Source of the DNA: a virus
IMG/VR virus record: IMGVR_UViG_3300025769_000232
Coordinates: 1-44,128 of that record
Direction: 5' to 3' (one strand)
DNA length: 44,128 bases
In this document: positions 15,798 to 25,000 of the stretch, one piece after another
Layout: every line of letters begins with the position of its first letter
How positions within the stretch are numbered: the stretch's first letter is position 1
Program-made: the position numbers and the translations under genes
Notes under the pieces: generated by a model
Database searches by the model: none
The model's input: the letters and a program-made list of their open reading frames with translations, nothing else
Told to the model about the DNA's origin: nothing

Positions 15798-18700
15798 CTA
15801 AAATTGATTACATAATTGTGTTAAAGTAATTGTTCCTGTTGCTGTTTTAGACCCAGCTGATGTTCCATCTGCATAATATCCTGCAGGAGCATGTTTAGTA
15901 CCTGTTGAATTAAAGTATATGGTACATCCACTACCAAATGATGAACAATTTGAATAGAATGTTGTTGGACTGAAAGTATGATCTATACAAGCATCATCTC
16001 CATCATCAACATTATAACCTAATGATAAGGCATTTAAACCAGCTGGTGTTGATGAAGGGGTTCTTGTTGGTGTTGGTGTTGGAGAAGTACAAGTACCAGT
16101 GCTAGTAACTTCACCTGCATTGTTTACTCTCATATATCTTGTAGCACCAAATCCATCAACTTCATGGATACCATAATAATATAAACCTCCTACCCATGTT
16201 ACAGTACCTGCTGAGTTTTTATAAATTTCATCTCCTACTTGAATTTGAGATAATGATGGACGAGCAACCCAGAATGAAGTTTGGTTTGAAAATGTACCAC
16301 AAGCTGTTGAAATTGTCGTTGCACCTGAACCTTCTGAACTAACTGATTGGTATTGGAATAAAGTTGGTGTACTTGAAGGTGTTACTGTTCTACTAGGTGT
16401 TCTAGAAGGTGTTCTAGATGGGGTTTTAGTAGGTGTATAACTAGGTGTTATAGATTTTGAAGGTGTTATACTAATCGTTCTAGTAGGTGTTGGTGTAATA
16501 CTAGTACATAATGTCATTCCAGTAGAAACAATTCCTGCTGCGTTAACTCCTACATAAACATTTTGTGGTCCTGCACCTAAAGTTCCTGAGGTATCTACAT
16601 ACCCAAAGAATCCACTACCTGCTACAAGACTTCCCGATACTCTTATTTCATCACCTACTTCTGGATAAGCATTACCCGCACCATTTGCTACTGATTTGAT
16701 TAAATCTACAGAATATTGATTAGCTCCAAATCCAATTACATTACAAGAGTTATATGAGAATGCATCCATATCTTTAGTTGCACTCCAACTAGAAACAGCT
16801 ATGAAAATATCTATATCAGATAATTTTCTAGATGGTGTAGGTGTTGGTGTTCTACTAATAGACTTACTAATTGTTATACTAGGTGTTCTAGTTACAGTAG
16901 GTGTTCTACTTATAGATTTACTAATTGTTATACTAGGTGTTTTAGATGGCGTTCTAGTTATTGATTTACTAGGTGTTCTAGATGGCGTTCTAGTTATTGA
17001 TTTACTAGGTGTTCTAGATGGTGTTCTAGTAGTGGTTGCTGTTATAGATGGTGTTCTAGTTATTGATTTACTAGGTGTTTTAGATGGTGTTCTAGTTATT
17101 GACTTACTAATAGTAATACTAGGTGTTACAGAAGGTGTTCTGGTGATTGATTTACTAGGTGTTCTAGTAGGTGTAAAAGTCCTTGTTGGTGTTATAGAAG
17201 GTGTTCTAGTAGTAGATGGTGTTCTAGTGGTTGTTGCTGTTCTAGTAGGTGTTACTGTTCTTGTTGCAGTAACACTTGGTGTTCTAGTAATTGATTTAGA
17301 TATAGTAATACTAGGTGTTCTAGAAGGAGTCCTTGTAATTGACTTACTAATTGTTATACTAGGTGATGGTGTAGTAGAAGCTGTTATACTAATACTTGGA
17401 GTTCTAGTAGGTGTTCTAGTGATAGATTTACTAATAGTAATACTAGGTGTTACTGAACTTGTTCTAGTTACACTAGGTGTTCTACTTATAGAAATACTAG
17501 GTGTAACACTTGGAGTTCTAGAAGGACTAACTGTTATACTTGGTGTTATACTAATACTAGGAGTAGCACTTATAGATTTACTAATCGTTATACTAGGTGT
17601 TTTACTTATACTTACACTAGGTGTAGCGCTTATTGATTTACTTATCGTTATACTAGGTGTTATAGTTACAGTAGGTGTTCTACTTATAGATTTACTAACT
17701 GTTATACTAGGTGTTCTACTTATACTAATACTTGGGGTTATAGAAGGTGTTCTAGTTATTGAAGCAGAAGGTGTAACTGATGATTCAGGTGTTGGTGAAA
17801 TAGAAATACTAGGTGTTATAGAAGGTGTTCTAGTTACACTAGGTGTTCTTGATATTGATTTACTAGGGGTAACACTTGGTGTTCTAGTAATTGATTTACT
17901 AACCGTTATACTAGGTGTCTTACTAATACTAATACTTGGGGTTATAGACTTACTTATACTAACACTTGGGGTAGCACTTATTGATTTACTTATTGTTACA
18001 CTTGGGGTTTTAGAAATAGATTTACTTACTGTAATACTAGGTGTTATACTAATACTAGGTGTAGCACTTATCGATTTACTTACAGTAATACTAGGTGTAA
18101 TACTTGGTGTAGCACTTATACTAATACTAGGTGTAATAGAAATACTAGGTGTAATAGAAATACTTGGAGTTTTACTTATACTAATACTAGGTGTAACACT
18201 AAAACTAACACTAGGTGTAACTGAGGTAGATGGTGTTATACTAATACTTGGGGTATTACTAATAGACTTACTAATTGTTATACTAGGTGTTTTACTTATA
18301 GTAATACTAGGTGTTATACTAGGTGTTTTACTTATACTAATACTTGGAGTTCTAGTAGGTGTTCTAGTGATAGATTTACTAATAGTAATACTAGGACTTG
18401 GAGTAGTAGAAGATGTTATACTAATACTTGGTGTAACACTTACTGATTTACTTATTGTAATACTAGGTGTTACTGAAGGGGTTCTAGTTGCACTTATAGA
18501 TTTACTTACACTATTACTTGGTGTTACACTAGTACTTGGAGTAGCACTTATAGATTTAGAAATACTAATACTTGGAGTAGCACTTATAGATTTAGAAATA
18601 CTAATACTTGGAGTATTACTTGGAGTAGCACTTATACTAATACTAGGTGTTATACTAATACTAGGTGTTGTAGAAGGTGTAGTTGTACTTGTTGGAGTTC

Positions 18701-19586
18701 TAGTTATAGATTTACTAATAGTAATACTAGGTGTTACACTTACAGATTTACTAATTGATACACTAGGTGTTCTAGTTACTGATACACTTTTACTAGTAGT
18801 TGGTGTTATTGATTTACTAATAGATACTGAAGGAGTTGTACTTATACTAATACTAGGTGTTGAACTTATACTTACACTTGGTGTAGCACTTATACTCATA
18901 CTAGGAGTAGCACTAACTGATTTACTAACTGTTATACTAGGTGTAACTGTTGGTGTAATACTAGGAGTTCTAGTTATACTAATAGAAGGGGTTGATGAAG
19001 GGGTTGTTGTTGGTGTTATTGAAGGTGAGGGTTGAATTGATAATGTATCATAATCAGCATCTGTTAAAGTGTTAGCTAATATAATCATCCCATGTTCGTA
19101 AATTACATTACCAACAAAAAGAGAATTTCCACTACTTCCCGTAATTCTTAATCTACCATTTCCATCATCTGTTATTGTTCCACTATTTGGGCTTTCTATT
19201 TTAACTGTTCCTGGTTGAATATAATCTCCATACAATTTTGAGGGTACAGTTATTACTCCAATACTTTGGGATGTTGGGAATGATTTTTGAGGATTTAATG
19301 TTGTTTCCTCATAATTGTAATATGTTGTATTATATATATTATCTGAACCTGAAGGTGGAGTAAGAGTACCATCTAGATTTTCTGTAGGTACAATTGCATC
19401 CGAAATCTCTCCATAACTTCCTGATATATAATTTGTATAATATAGTTGAGAAGCATTAGCATAAACTAACACTTCAGGTACAAAATAAACAGAATCAGTA
19501 CTTGATAAAGATTGGGAATTAAGGTAGTTCCCTGGTTTCCCAAAGTATCTATCTATTCCTACATTATCATCGTTAAAAAACGCCAT
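15798..19586 (-). CDS. Giant Ser/Thr/Pro-repeat (mucin-like) virion protein
   Basis: The 1262-aa protein has an N-terminal domain (1-185; starts MAFFNDDNVGIDRYFGKPGN) of tail-type sequence, then about 735 residues (186-920) built from units of the form TPSISISKSI, TPSVTPS and RTPS. Ser, Thr, Pro, Ile, Val, Lys and Arg make up nearly all of this region. Three C-terminal modules follow: A (~921-1028) and B (~1075-1165) share VGDEI...YxxVNxAGxVxSTGxxC, and C (~1184-1262) resembles the end of the 214-aa protein downstream. The stalk is mucin-like, extended and probably protease-sensitive unless modified. A fibre or decoration stalk with distal binding modules is the likely role. GT60-like enzymes encoded nearby could glycosylate it. 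Confidence 0.8.
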   Translation of the reverse strand: MAFFNDDNVGIDRYFGKPGNYLNSQSLSSTDSVYFVPEVLVYANASQLYYTNYISGSYGEISDAIVPTENLDGTLTPPSGSDNIYNTTYYNYEETTLNPQKSFPTSQSIGVITVPSKLYGDYIQPGTVKIESPNSGTITDDGNGRLRITGSSGNSLFVGNVIYEHGMIILANTLTDADYDTLSIQPSPSITPTTTPSSTPSISITRTPSITPTVTPSITVSKSVSATPSMSISATPSVSISSTPSISISTTPSVSISKSITPTTSKSVSVTRTPSVSISKSVSVTPSITISKSITRTPTSTTTPSTTPSISITPSISISATPSNTPSISISKSISATPSISISKSISATPSTSVTPSNSVSKSISATRTPSVTPSITISKSVSVTPSISITSSTTPSPSITISKSITRTPTRTPSISISKTPSITPSITISKTPSITISKSISNTPSISITPSTSVTPSVSFSVTPSISISKTPSISITPSISITPSISISATPSITPSITVSKSISATPSISITPSITVSKSISKTPSVTISKSISATPSVSISKSITPSISISKTPSITVSKSITRTPSVTPSKSISRTPSVTRTPSITPSISISPTPESSVTPSASITRTPSITPSISISRTPSITVSKSISRTPTVTITPSITISKSISATPSVSISKTPSITISKSISATPSISITPSITVSPSRTPSVTPSISISRTPSVTRTSSVTPSITISKSITRTPTRTPSISITASTTPSPSITISKSITRTPSRTPSITISKSITRTPSVTATRTVTPTRTATTTRTPSTTRTPSITPTRTFTPTRTPSKSITRTPSVTPSITISKSITRTPSKTPSKSITRTPSITATTTRTPSRTPSKSITRTPSRTPSKSITRTPSKTPSITISKSISRTPTVTRTPSITISKSISRTPTPTPSRKLSDIDIFIAVSSWSATKDMDAFSYNSCNVIGFGANQYSVDLIKSVANGAGNAYPEVGDEIRVSGSLVAGSGFFGYVDTSGTLGAGPQNVYVGVNAAGIVSTGMTLCTSITPTPTRTISITPSKSITPSYTPTKTPSRTPSRTPSRTVTPSSTPTLFQYQSVSSEGSGATTISTACGTFSNQTSFWVARPSLSQIQVGDEIYKNSAGTVTWVGGLYYYGIHEVDGFGATRYMRVNNAGEVTSTGTCTSPTPTPTRTPSSTPAGLNALSLGYNVDDGDDACIDHTFSPTTFYSNCSSFGSGCTIYFNSTGTKHAPAGYYADGTSAGSKTATGTITLTQLCNQF
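16830..19030 (-). repeat. Degenerate tandem repeat tract encoding Ser/Thr/Pro units
   Basis: About 2.2 kb of short, variable repeats of the plus-strand type ctaggtgtt, ctaatagtaatactaggtgtt and ttctagttattgattta, encoding TPS and SITISKS units. Unit lengths vary in multiples of three, so expansion or loss would preserve the frame. The opposite strand is also open for 744 codons as a side effect. Confidence 0.85.
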
Positions 19587-19605
19587 TTATTTTATATTTT
19601 TATTA

Positions 19606-20250
19606 TTATGAAAGACTACAAATTTGTCCACTACTTCCCCAAGTACCTGTAGTACCATAATATTTAACTACATTATTTCTTGCATACCATCCTGCTGCAG
19701 CACGTTTACCACCACTAGAATTAAAATATAAGATTGGAGTTGAAGTATTTGTCCATTCTATATTTGAATAAATTGTTGGGTTAGTTCCTTGATCATCACA
19801 AGCATCTTGTGCATCTAAAGTATCATAACCATAATTTGTTTCTGAAAATAGAGTTGATGATGTAGAAGGTGTCACACTTCTAGTAGGTGTAATACTAATA
19901 CTAGGTGTAATACTAATACTAGGTGTAATACTAATACTAGGGGATGGTGTAACTGTAACATTAGCTGGTCCACTAACAGATATAGTAGGTGTTATACTAG
20001 GTGTTCTACTTATACTTACACTTGGTGTTATACTAATACTAGGTGTTATACTAGGTGTTATACTAGGTGTTACTGAAATACTAGTACTAGGAGTTATACT
20101 AATACTAGGGGTAACACTAACACTAGGTGTAGCACTAGGTGTTGGTGAGATAGTAGGTGTTGGAGAATTTGCAACAAACCTAAATCCCTTATTTACCTCT
20201 AGTGGAGATATTATTATATCTTGCGCTTTGAATTGTTTGAAAGTAGCCAT
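19606..20250 (-). CDS. Ser/Thr/Pro-repeat protein with C-terminal module like that of the 1262-aa protein
   Basis: The 214-aa protein starts MATFKQFKAQDIIISPLEVN, related to the opening of the 351-aa protein upstream (MGFKRFDPQDFVVSADTV). Residues ~28-130 are TPSISITPS repeats, and the C-terminal ~80 residues (YDTLDAQDACDD...PTIYSNI...YFNSSGGKRAAAGWYARN...ICSLS) match module C of the 1262-aa protein. The shared stalk-plus-module plan suggests two lengths of the same type of virion appendage. The gap to the large gene is 19 bases, so they are probably co-expressed. Confidence 0.78.
   Translation of the reverse strand: MATFKQFKAQDIIISPLEVNKGFRFVANSPTPTISPTPSATPSVSVTPSISITPSTSISVTPSITPSITPSISITPSVSISRTPSITPTISVSGPANVTVTPSPSISITPSISITPSISITPTRSVTPSTSSTLFSETNYGYDTLDAQDACDDQGTNPTIYSNIEWTNTSTPILYFNSSGGKRAAAGWYARNNVVKYYGTTGTWGSSGQICSLS
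19866..20160 (-). repeat. Short Ser/Thr/Pro-coding repeat tract
   Basis: The same plus-strand repeat words (aatactaggtgtt, ctaatactaggtg) as in the 16.8-19 kb tract, about 0.3 kb. It provides an in-genome partner for recombination with the longer tract. Confidence 0.75.
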
Positions 20251-20256
20251 TCATTA

Positions 20257-21312
20257 TTAAAAATCTAATTTAACCCTAACTAATGCCTCTTTTGTAAAGT
20301 CTTTTAGTAAAGGTTTTGATAATTTAGCTACAGCTAAAAGTTCATTACTATCATTATACATTCCAACCGTTGTTGCATATGTCTGGGGATTATCAATAAA
20401 ATAACTATAAATTACTTCTCCTGTTGATCCTGATATAAAACTTGGATTTTCTGAATAATTAAATTCTGCGTTTCTTGCTCTAACAAATACAAAATCTGAT
20501 GTTATTGTTTCTTGGGAATTTAATTTAAATATTTCTCCATCTGTATCACCTGTTGAACTTGAAATATGATTATATAATTCCGTTGCATTAGAAAGACCAG
20601 CTGAATTGTCATTATCATTTGAAGCACTTACAATATTTAAACCAATACCTATTGATGTTTTATCACATAAAGCAGCTACATTTAATAATACTGTAGAAAT
20701 GTCTGGAAGGAATAAACCATATGATCCAGATACTTCTGTGTATCCAATTCCTCCATCATATGAAGTACCATCTGATCCACTAATTACTTGATATGCTCTT
20801 TGAGCACCATAATAAGTGGGGATTGATTGTAATTTTGAGTTATCAGTTAAACTTAACTGTGTTAAGTTAACATTACTACTTGATAATACTAAATTAAATG
20901 AACTTGGGAATAATTTTTCTTTATATCTTGCTCTTTCAATACTTAAAGCTATAAACTGGCTTCCTGAAAAACTAGAACCAAATACAAACTGTGAATTTTC
21001 ATCTTCTAAAACTAAAGTTCTATATTGACCATATGAAGTTCTTGAAGGTGATTTACCACTTACTGCGGGATCGAACAATAAGCTTCCTCCTCCTGTATCA
21101 TTAGCATAAGCAATTCCAAATTGTACTGCTGCTTCTGGTAGGTCAGATGCTGTTTGATAAACATTTAAATAATAAGGACCAGATGATCCTTCTCTTTGTG
21201 TTGAAGAGGTTGCATACGTGTTAAGTGATACACTATTATTAGACCATACTGTAGAAGTAACTGTATCAGCACTTACTACAAAATCTTGTGGATCGAATCT
21301 TTTAAAGCCCAT
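20257..21312 (-). CDS. Tail/baseplate-type structural protein (351 aa)
   Basis: Starts MGFKRFDPQDFVVSADTVTSTVW, a tag partly shared with the 214-aa repeat protein. The body is beta-rich with Ser/Thr/Gly-rich segments typical of phage tail proteins (YLNVYQTASDLPEAAVQFGIAY, SQFIALSIERARYKEKLFP). The last ~100 residues (AEFNYSENPSFISGSTG ... TTVGMYNDSNELLAVAKLSKPL) are homologous to the 108-aa protein at 14908. Follows the 221-aa protein by three bases. A role linking adhesins to the baseplate is inferred from position and from the tag sharing. Confidence 0.6.
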   Translation of the reverse strand: MGFKRFDPQDFVVSADTVTSTVWSNNSVSLNTYATSSTQREGSSGPYYLNVYQTASDLPEAAVQFGIAYANDTGGGSLLFDPAVSGKSPSRTSYGQYRTLVLEDENSQFVFGSSFSGSQFIALSIERARYKEKLFPSSFNLVLSSSNVNLTQLSLTDNSKLQSIPTYYGAQRAYQVISGSDGTSYDGGIGYTEVSGSYGLFLPDISTVLLNVAALCDKTSIGIGLNIVSASNDNDNSAGLSNATELYNHISSSTGDTDGEIFKLNSQETITSDFVFVRARNAEFNYSENPSFISGSTGEVIYSYFIDNPQTYATTVGMYNDSNELLAVAKLSKPLLKDFTKEALVRVKLDF

Positions 21313-21315
21313 ATC

Positions 21316-21981
21316 TTATGAAGTTAGTTGGTTTTGTGTTATTGTTACTGGGATTGTTATTCTTGCTCCACTATCTAAACCTGTTACTGTTAAAGTAGTT
21401 TTTAAAGTATTTTGAGTACCAAATAAAGTATTAACGGTTGTTGCTGTTAGATTAATTTGAGTACCAATAACTGTTTTGGATACATTAGTACCAATTGTAG
21501 TTGTTGAATTTGCATTAGTTGCAACATCCGTATTAATTCCTATACCATTAAAGTTACTAAATAAACGAACATCTCCAATAGTAGCTACATAACCACTAGT
21601 TTCGAATGTTTGATTTTGACTTAAATAGTTTAAAGTTTGTGGAGTTATTGCTAACTGAGCACCTTGTTTTAAGTTTATTGAAGCGTATCCTAAATCAAGT
21701 ACTGGTAGTCTAGCTGTACCTCTTGGTAAAGTAGTTAATTTGTACTTCATTATTTGTTGTTCATCCGGAAATGCTTCTAATAGAGGCATGTTATCAATTG
21801 CTTCACCATAATATGCTGAACCTGATGGATGTGTTGGATTATAAAGTGTATAATCTATTTCATCATCAGATAATGCAAATTGAGTGATTCTAAATGAACC
21901 ATCGTTTCTTGCTAACAGCTCTCTACCTTTTTTAGTAAGAATAGCATCAACTGTTATTACTGAATTGTTTAAATATCCCAT
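21316..21981 (-). CDS. Conserved tail/baseplate-type structural protein (221 aa)
   Basis: Begins MGYLNNSVITVDAILTKKGRELLARNDGSF, then ITQFALSDDEIDYTLYNPTHP, a block I recognise from structural proteins of marine T4-like phages without an assigned function. The second half is Thr/Asn-rich and beta-like (TTIGTNVSKTVIG). Two TATTTATA boxes lie in the 47-base leader, marking a likely late transcription start for genes running toward the repeat proteins. No enzymatic motif seen. Confidence 0.65.
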   Translation of the reverse strand: MGYLNNSVITVDAILTKKGRELLARNDGSFRITQFALSDDEIDYTLYNPTHPSGSAYYGEAIDNMPLLEAFPDEQQIMKYKLTTLPRGTARLPVLDLGYASINLKQGAQLAITPQTLNYLSQNQTFETSGYVATIGDVRLFSNFNGIGINTDVATNANSTTTIGTNVSKTVIGTQINLTATTVNTLFGTQNTLKTTLTVTGLDSGARITIPVTITQNQLTS

Positions 21982-21994
21982 TGTTGTGTTTTTA

Positions 21995-22002
21995 TATAAA
22001 TA
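21995..22002 (-). promoter_or_regulatory. Candidate late promoter box TATTTATA (proximal)
   Basis: Minus strand TATTTATA, 13 bases before the ATG at 21981, in a leader between two structural genes. Confidence 0.5.
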
Positions 22003-22011
22003 TTATATGCT

Positions 22012-22019
22012 TATAAATA
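22012..22019 (-). promoter_or_regulatory. Second TATTTATA box (distal)
   Basis: A second exact copy lies 17 bases upstream of the proximal one. It could be an alternative start or a chance copy in AT-rich sequence. Confidence 0.3.
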
Positions 22020-22028
22020 TGCATCTTA

Positions 22029-25000
22029 TTAAGATTGTATTACTCCTTTACTAATTAAATCATTTACTATTATAGAAGCACTTTGAATTAAATAATCTGT
22101 CGGATAATTCGGGTACAATATACCAGGGGTCATTTGCGACTCCAAGGAACTAAATGAAGCAGAGTAAGAACCACTTAGATCTGAATTACCACCGGAACCT
22201 GAATCTATACTTCCTGATAAAGCAAATCTAGATCCTGAATATTCTACTACTCCTGTACTTATACTTGCACTTCCTAATGTTTCATAAGGAAATGGAGTAT
22301 CTAAATATAGTGAATTAGGACTATCAATTGGTCTTCTTACTAAAAAGAAATCTTTATTTATTGATTCATCTATAGGTTCAGATAGTTCAATTTTTAATTT
22401 TCCTATTCCGTCACCTTCTATATTTTCATCTGGTCCCCATACTCTAATAATATCGTATGTAAAGTTTTCATTATTAGAAAATCTAATTTGATCGTTTGTA
22501 AATAATTGTAGTGAATATTTTATTGTATCAAATGATGTGTTAGCAGGTTCTATTCCTCCAGGAAAGTATTCTGATGGACCAGGGAAATATTCTAAATCTC
22601 CTTGTTTAAATTCTTGACCATATGCTTCATTCATATTTGAGGAGGACATAACTAAATAAGTTGGTTCTCCTGATCCAGTTACCATCCAAAAAGGTGCTGC
22701 AGCTACATTAGATTCTTGTAATAAATGATCATAAACACCCATTCCTTGAATTCTTGTTGGTGTTTGTAAGAAATCTCCAGAATCTGGGAAGAAGTAACCT
22801 TGTCTATGTCCACCTCTAGCATTTTTAAATGAACCATTTATTCTAAATCTAATATCATCTCCAACTTTAATAGTGTGATTACCCGTATTTAATGTAATTA
22901 TCCACTCTAATGCTATTACTCCTGAACCATTTTTAGGTTTTCTTTCTCTCATTAATCCTCTATCAAAAAGAGTATCAAACATTTCCCAATCAGCTGTAAC
23001 TTTAATTCCTCCGGTAGGTATTGGTATTCTTGTAGTTCTCCATCTATTTCTAGATGAATAAGCATCTCTTAATGACTTAAGACTTGTTTTTCTTTTTCTC
23101 CATTCAACAATATTTTTAACATCAAACCATCCATAATCTAGAGCACTTCCAATACTAGTTACTTTTCCATCTTCAGTATATACATTACATTCTATATCTT
23201 CTAAATTAAATGATATTTCAGTATTATCATTACTTCCTGTATATGCATGCACTTCAAATCTTAATTCATCTCTTGTTCCCCTTGTTTCAGAAACATAAGT
23301 TGTGAATATTGAATGTTTCATACTTACAACTTGTGCATTTGGTAAATCATTTCCATTACTTCCACCCCAAACACTAGATGGATATAAAGCTGAGTTGTTT
23401 CCTCCTTGTACCCATGGATTAGTTGAATTTGTATTTTGTGGATTTCCTGTTACTTGCTGAGAGGGGTCAATGTAATAATCTACATTTTGGACTGGTGAGC
23501 TAGTATCTACAGAAGCTGTTCCTTGTGCTTTAAACTGTTGAAATATTTGAGAGTTTTCATCATCATTATCATATCTAGAAACAAACCCTGAACCCGAAAG
23601 TTGAATTTTATTAGTATAATTATCTCCTGAATTTTGAGAGTACATTATAGGTTCATAATATGTTAATAATTGTTTTACTTCAACATTATCTCCTAATACT
23701 TTATATTGTGAACTTCCAGATTGTACTGCTATAGAAGTTAATTCCTCTATAGGGAATACTGATTTTAGAGTTGGTATACCTATAGAAGGCAGAGAAGGTG
23801 GTAAAGCATTACTTTGTTCATCTACTAAATAATTTAAATTAACTCTAGTTAAACCATTTATATTTGGGTAATCATCTGATAGATCATTAAAGTATCCAAA
23901 AAATGCATCCCGTAATTCTATATTAGGTAATTTACCATAAGTACCCGTATCTTTTATATGCCATTCATTTATTTCAGCACACGTAGATTTTACACCATCA
24001 TATCTTGGGTTTATTACTTTAGGTGAAGTATAATTAGAATCTGGCAGAGATGCTTTAGCAGCTGTATTATTTAATATTTGATTTATATTTGATGGTAAGA
24101 TTGATCCTGTAACATTAGAATAATCAACTTCCATTATAAAGCTATTATCTCTTTGGGCATTATAATTATTTAATAAAGGTTGACAATCAAGTGCTTTATT
24201 AAAAGGTATAACACCTGATCCAAAGAAAGTAGGAATAGATAGCCCTGTTGATACTGGGGCTCTAAAACTATTATATCCTATTCCTGGAAGTAATCTTGCA
24301 TTATCTGATTGTGTTGGGTATATACTCATAGAGTATTCAAGAATTTCAAACCCAGATCCAAAATTCTTATTAACTTCTACTCCTAATCTAAATGAATCAC
24401 TATTTAAATATTCATAATTATAACTTCCAGATACATGGAATCTAACTCCATTTTGGGCTTCATTATCAATTATAAATTGATTAGATAATATAAAACTACC
24501 AAAACTACTATTATTCTGTAATTCATTACCTTTAGCAATATATAAACTTCCTGTTAAATCATATCCTACAACAGCATCTTTAAATGAAGAAGTTATAAAT
24601 AATTTAGTATTTGGTTCCATTCCATCACTTAAGTCTGCTGTAAAGAAACTAAATCCAGCTCCTCCAAATCCTGGGGTGTAATTACTTGCGGAATATTCTA
24701 TAAAATACATATCTCCTTCTGTTGTTATAGAAGAAGTTGCACCTGCAGTTTGATGAGATATATCTAAAATAGGACTATCAGGAAATGAAAATTCAACTCC
24801 TGGACCCATGGTTACTGCTGTTAAAGGATTTGAACTTGTAATTATTCTTTCATACCCTACACCTGAAGAGTCTGATCCAGTTACTTTTAAATGTACTTGT
24901 ATATCTCCAGTTCCTAATAAACCTAGAACAAAAGATTGTGGGAACATATCGTTATTTATTCCATTTTGACCTGTAGTACTAATAAGGTTATTAAAGGTAT

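Noticed and set aside
16830-19030. Possible CRISPR-like repeat array
   Set aside because: Units are short, degenerate, in-frame and have no unique spacers of constant length; a coding repeat explains them.
16801-19035. A 744-codon open frame on the plus strand with repeated VILGVLLIDLL-type units
   Set aside because: It is the antisense of the Ser/Thr/Pro repeat tract. TPS and SIS codons read backwards give Gly/Val/Leu/Ile without stops, so openness and hydrophobicity follow from the repeat.
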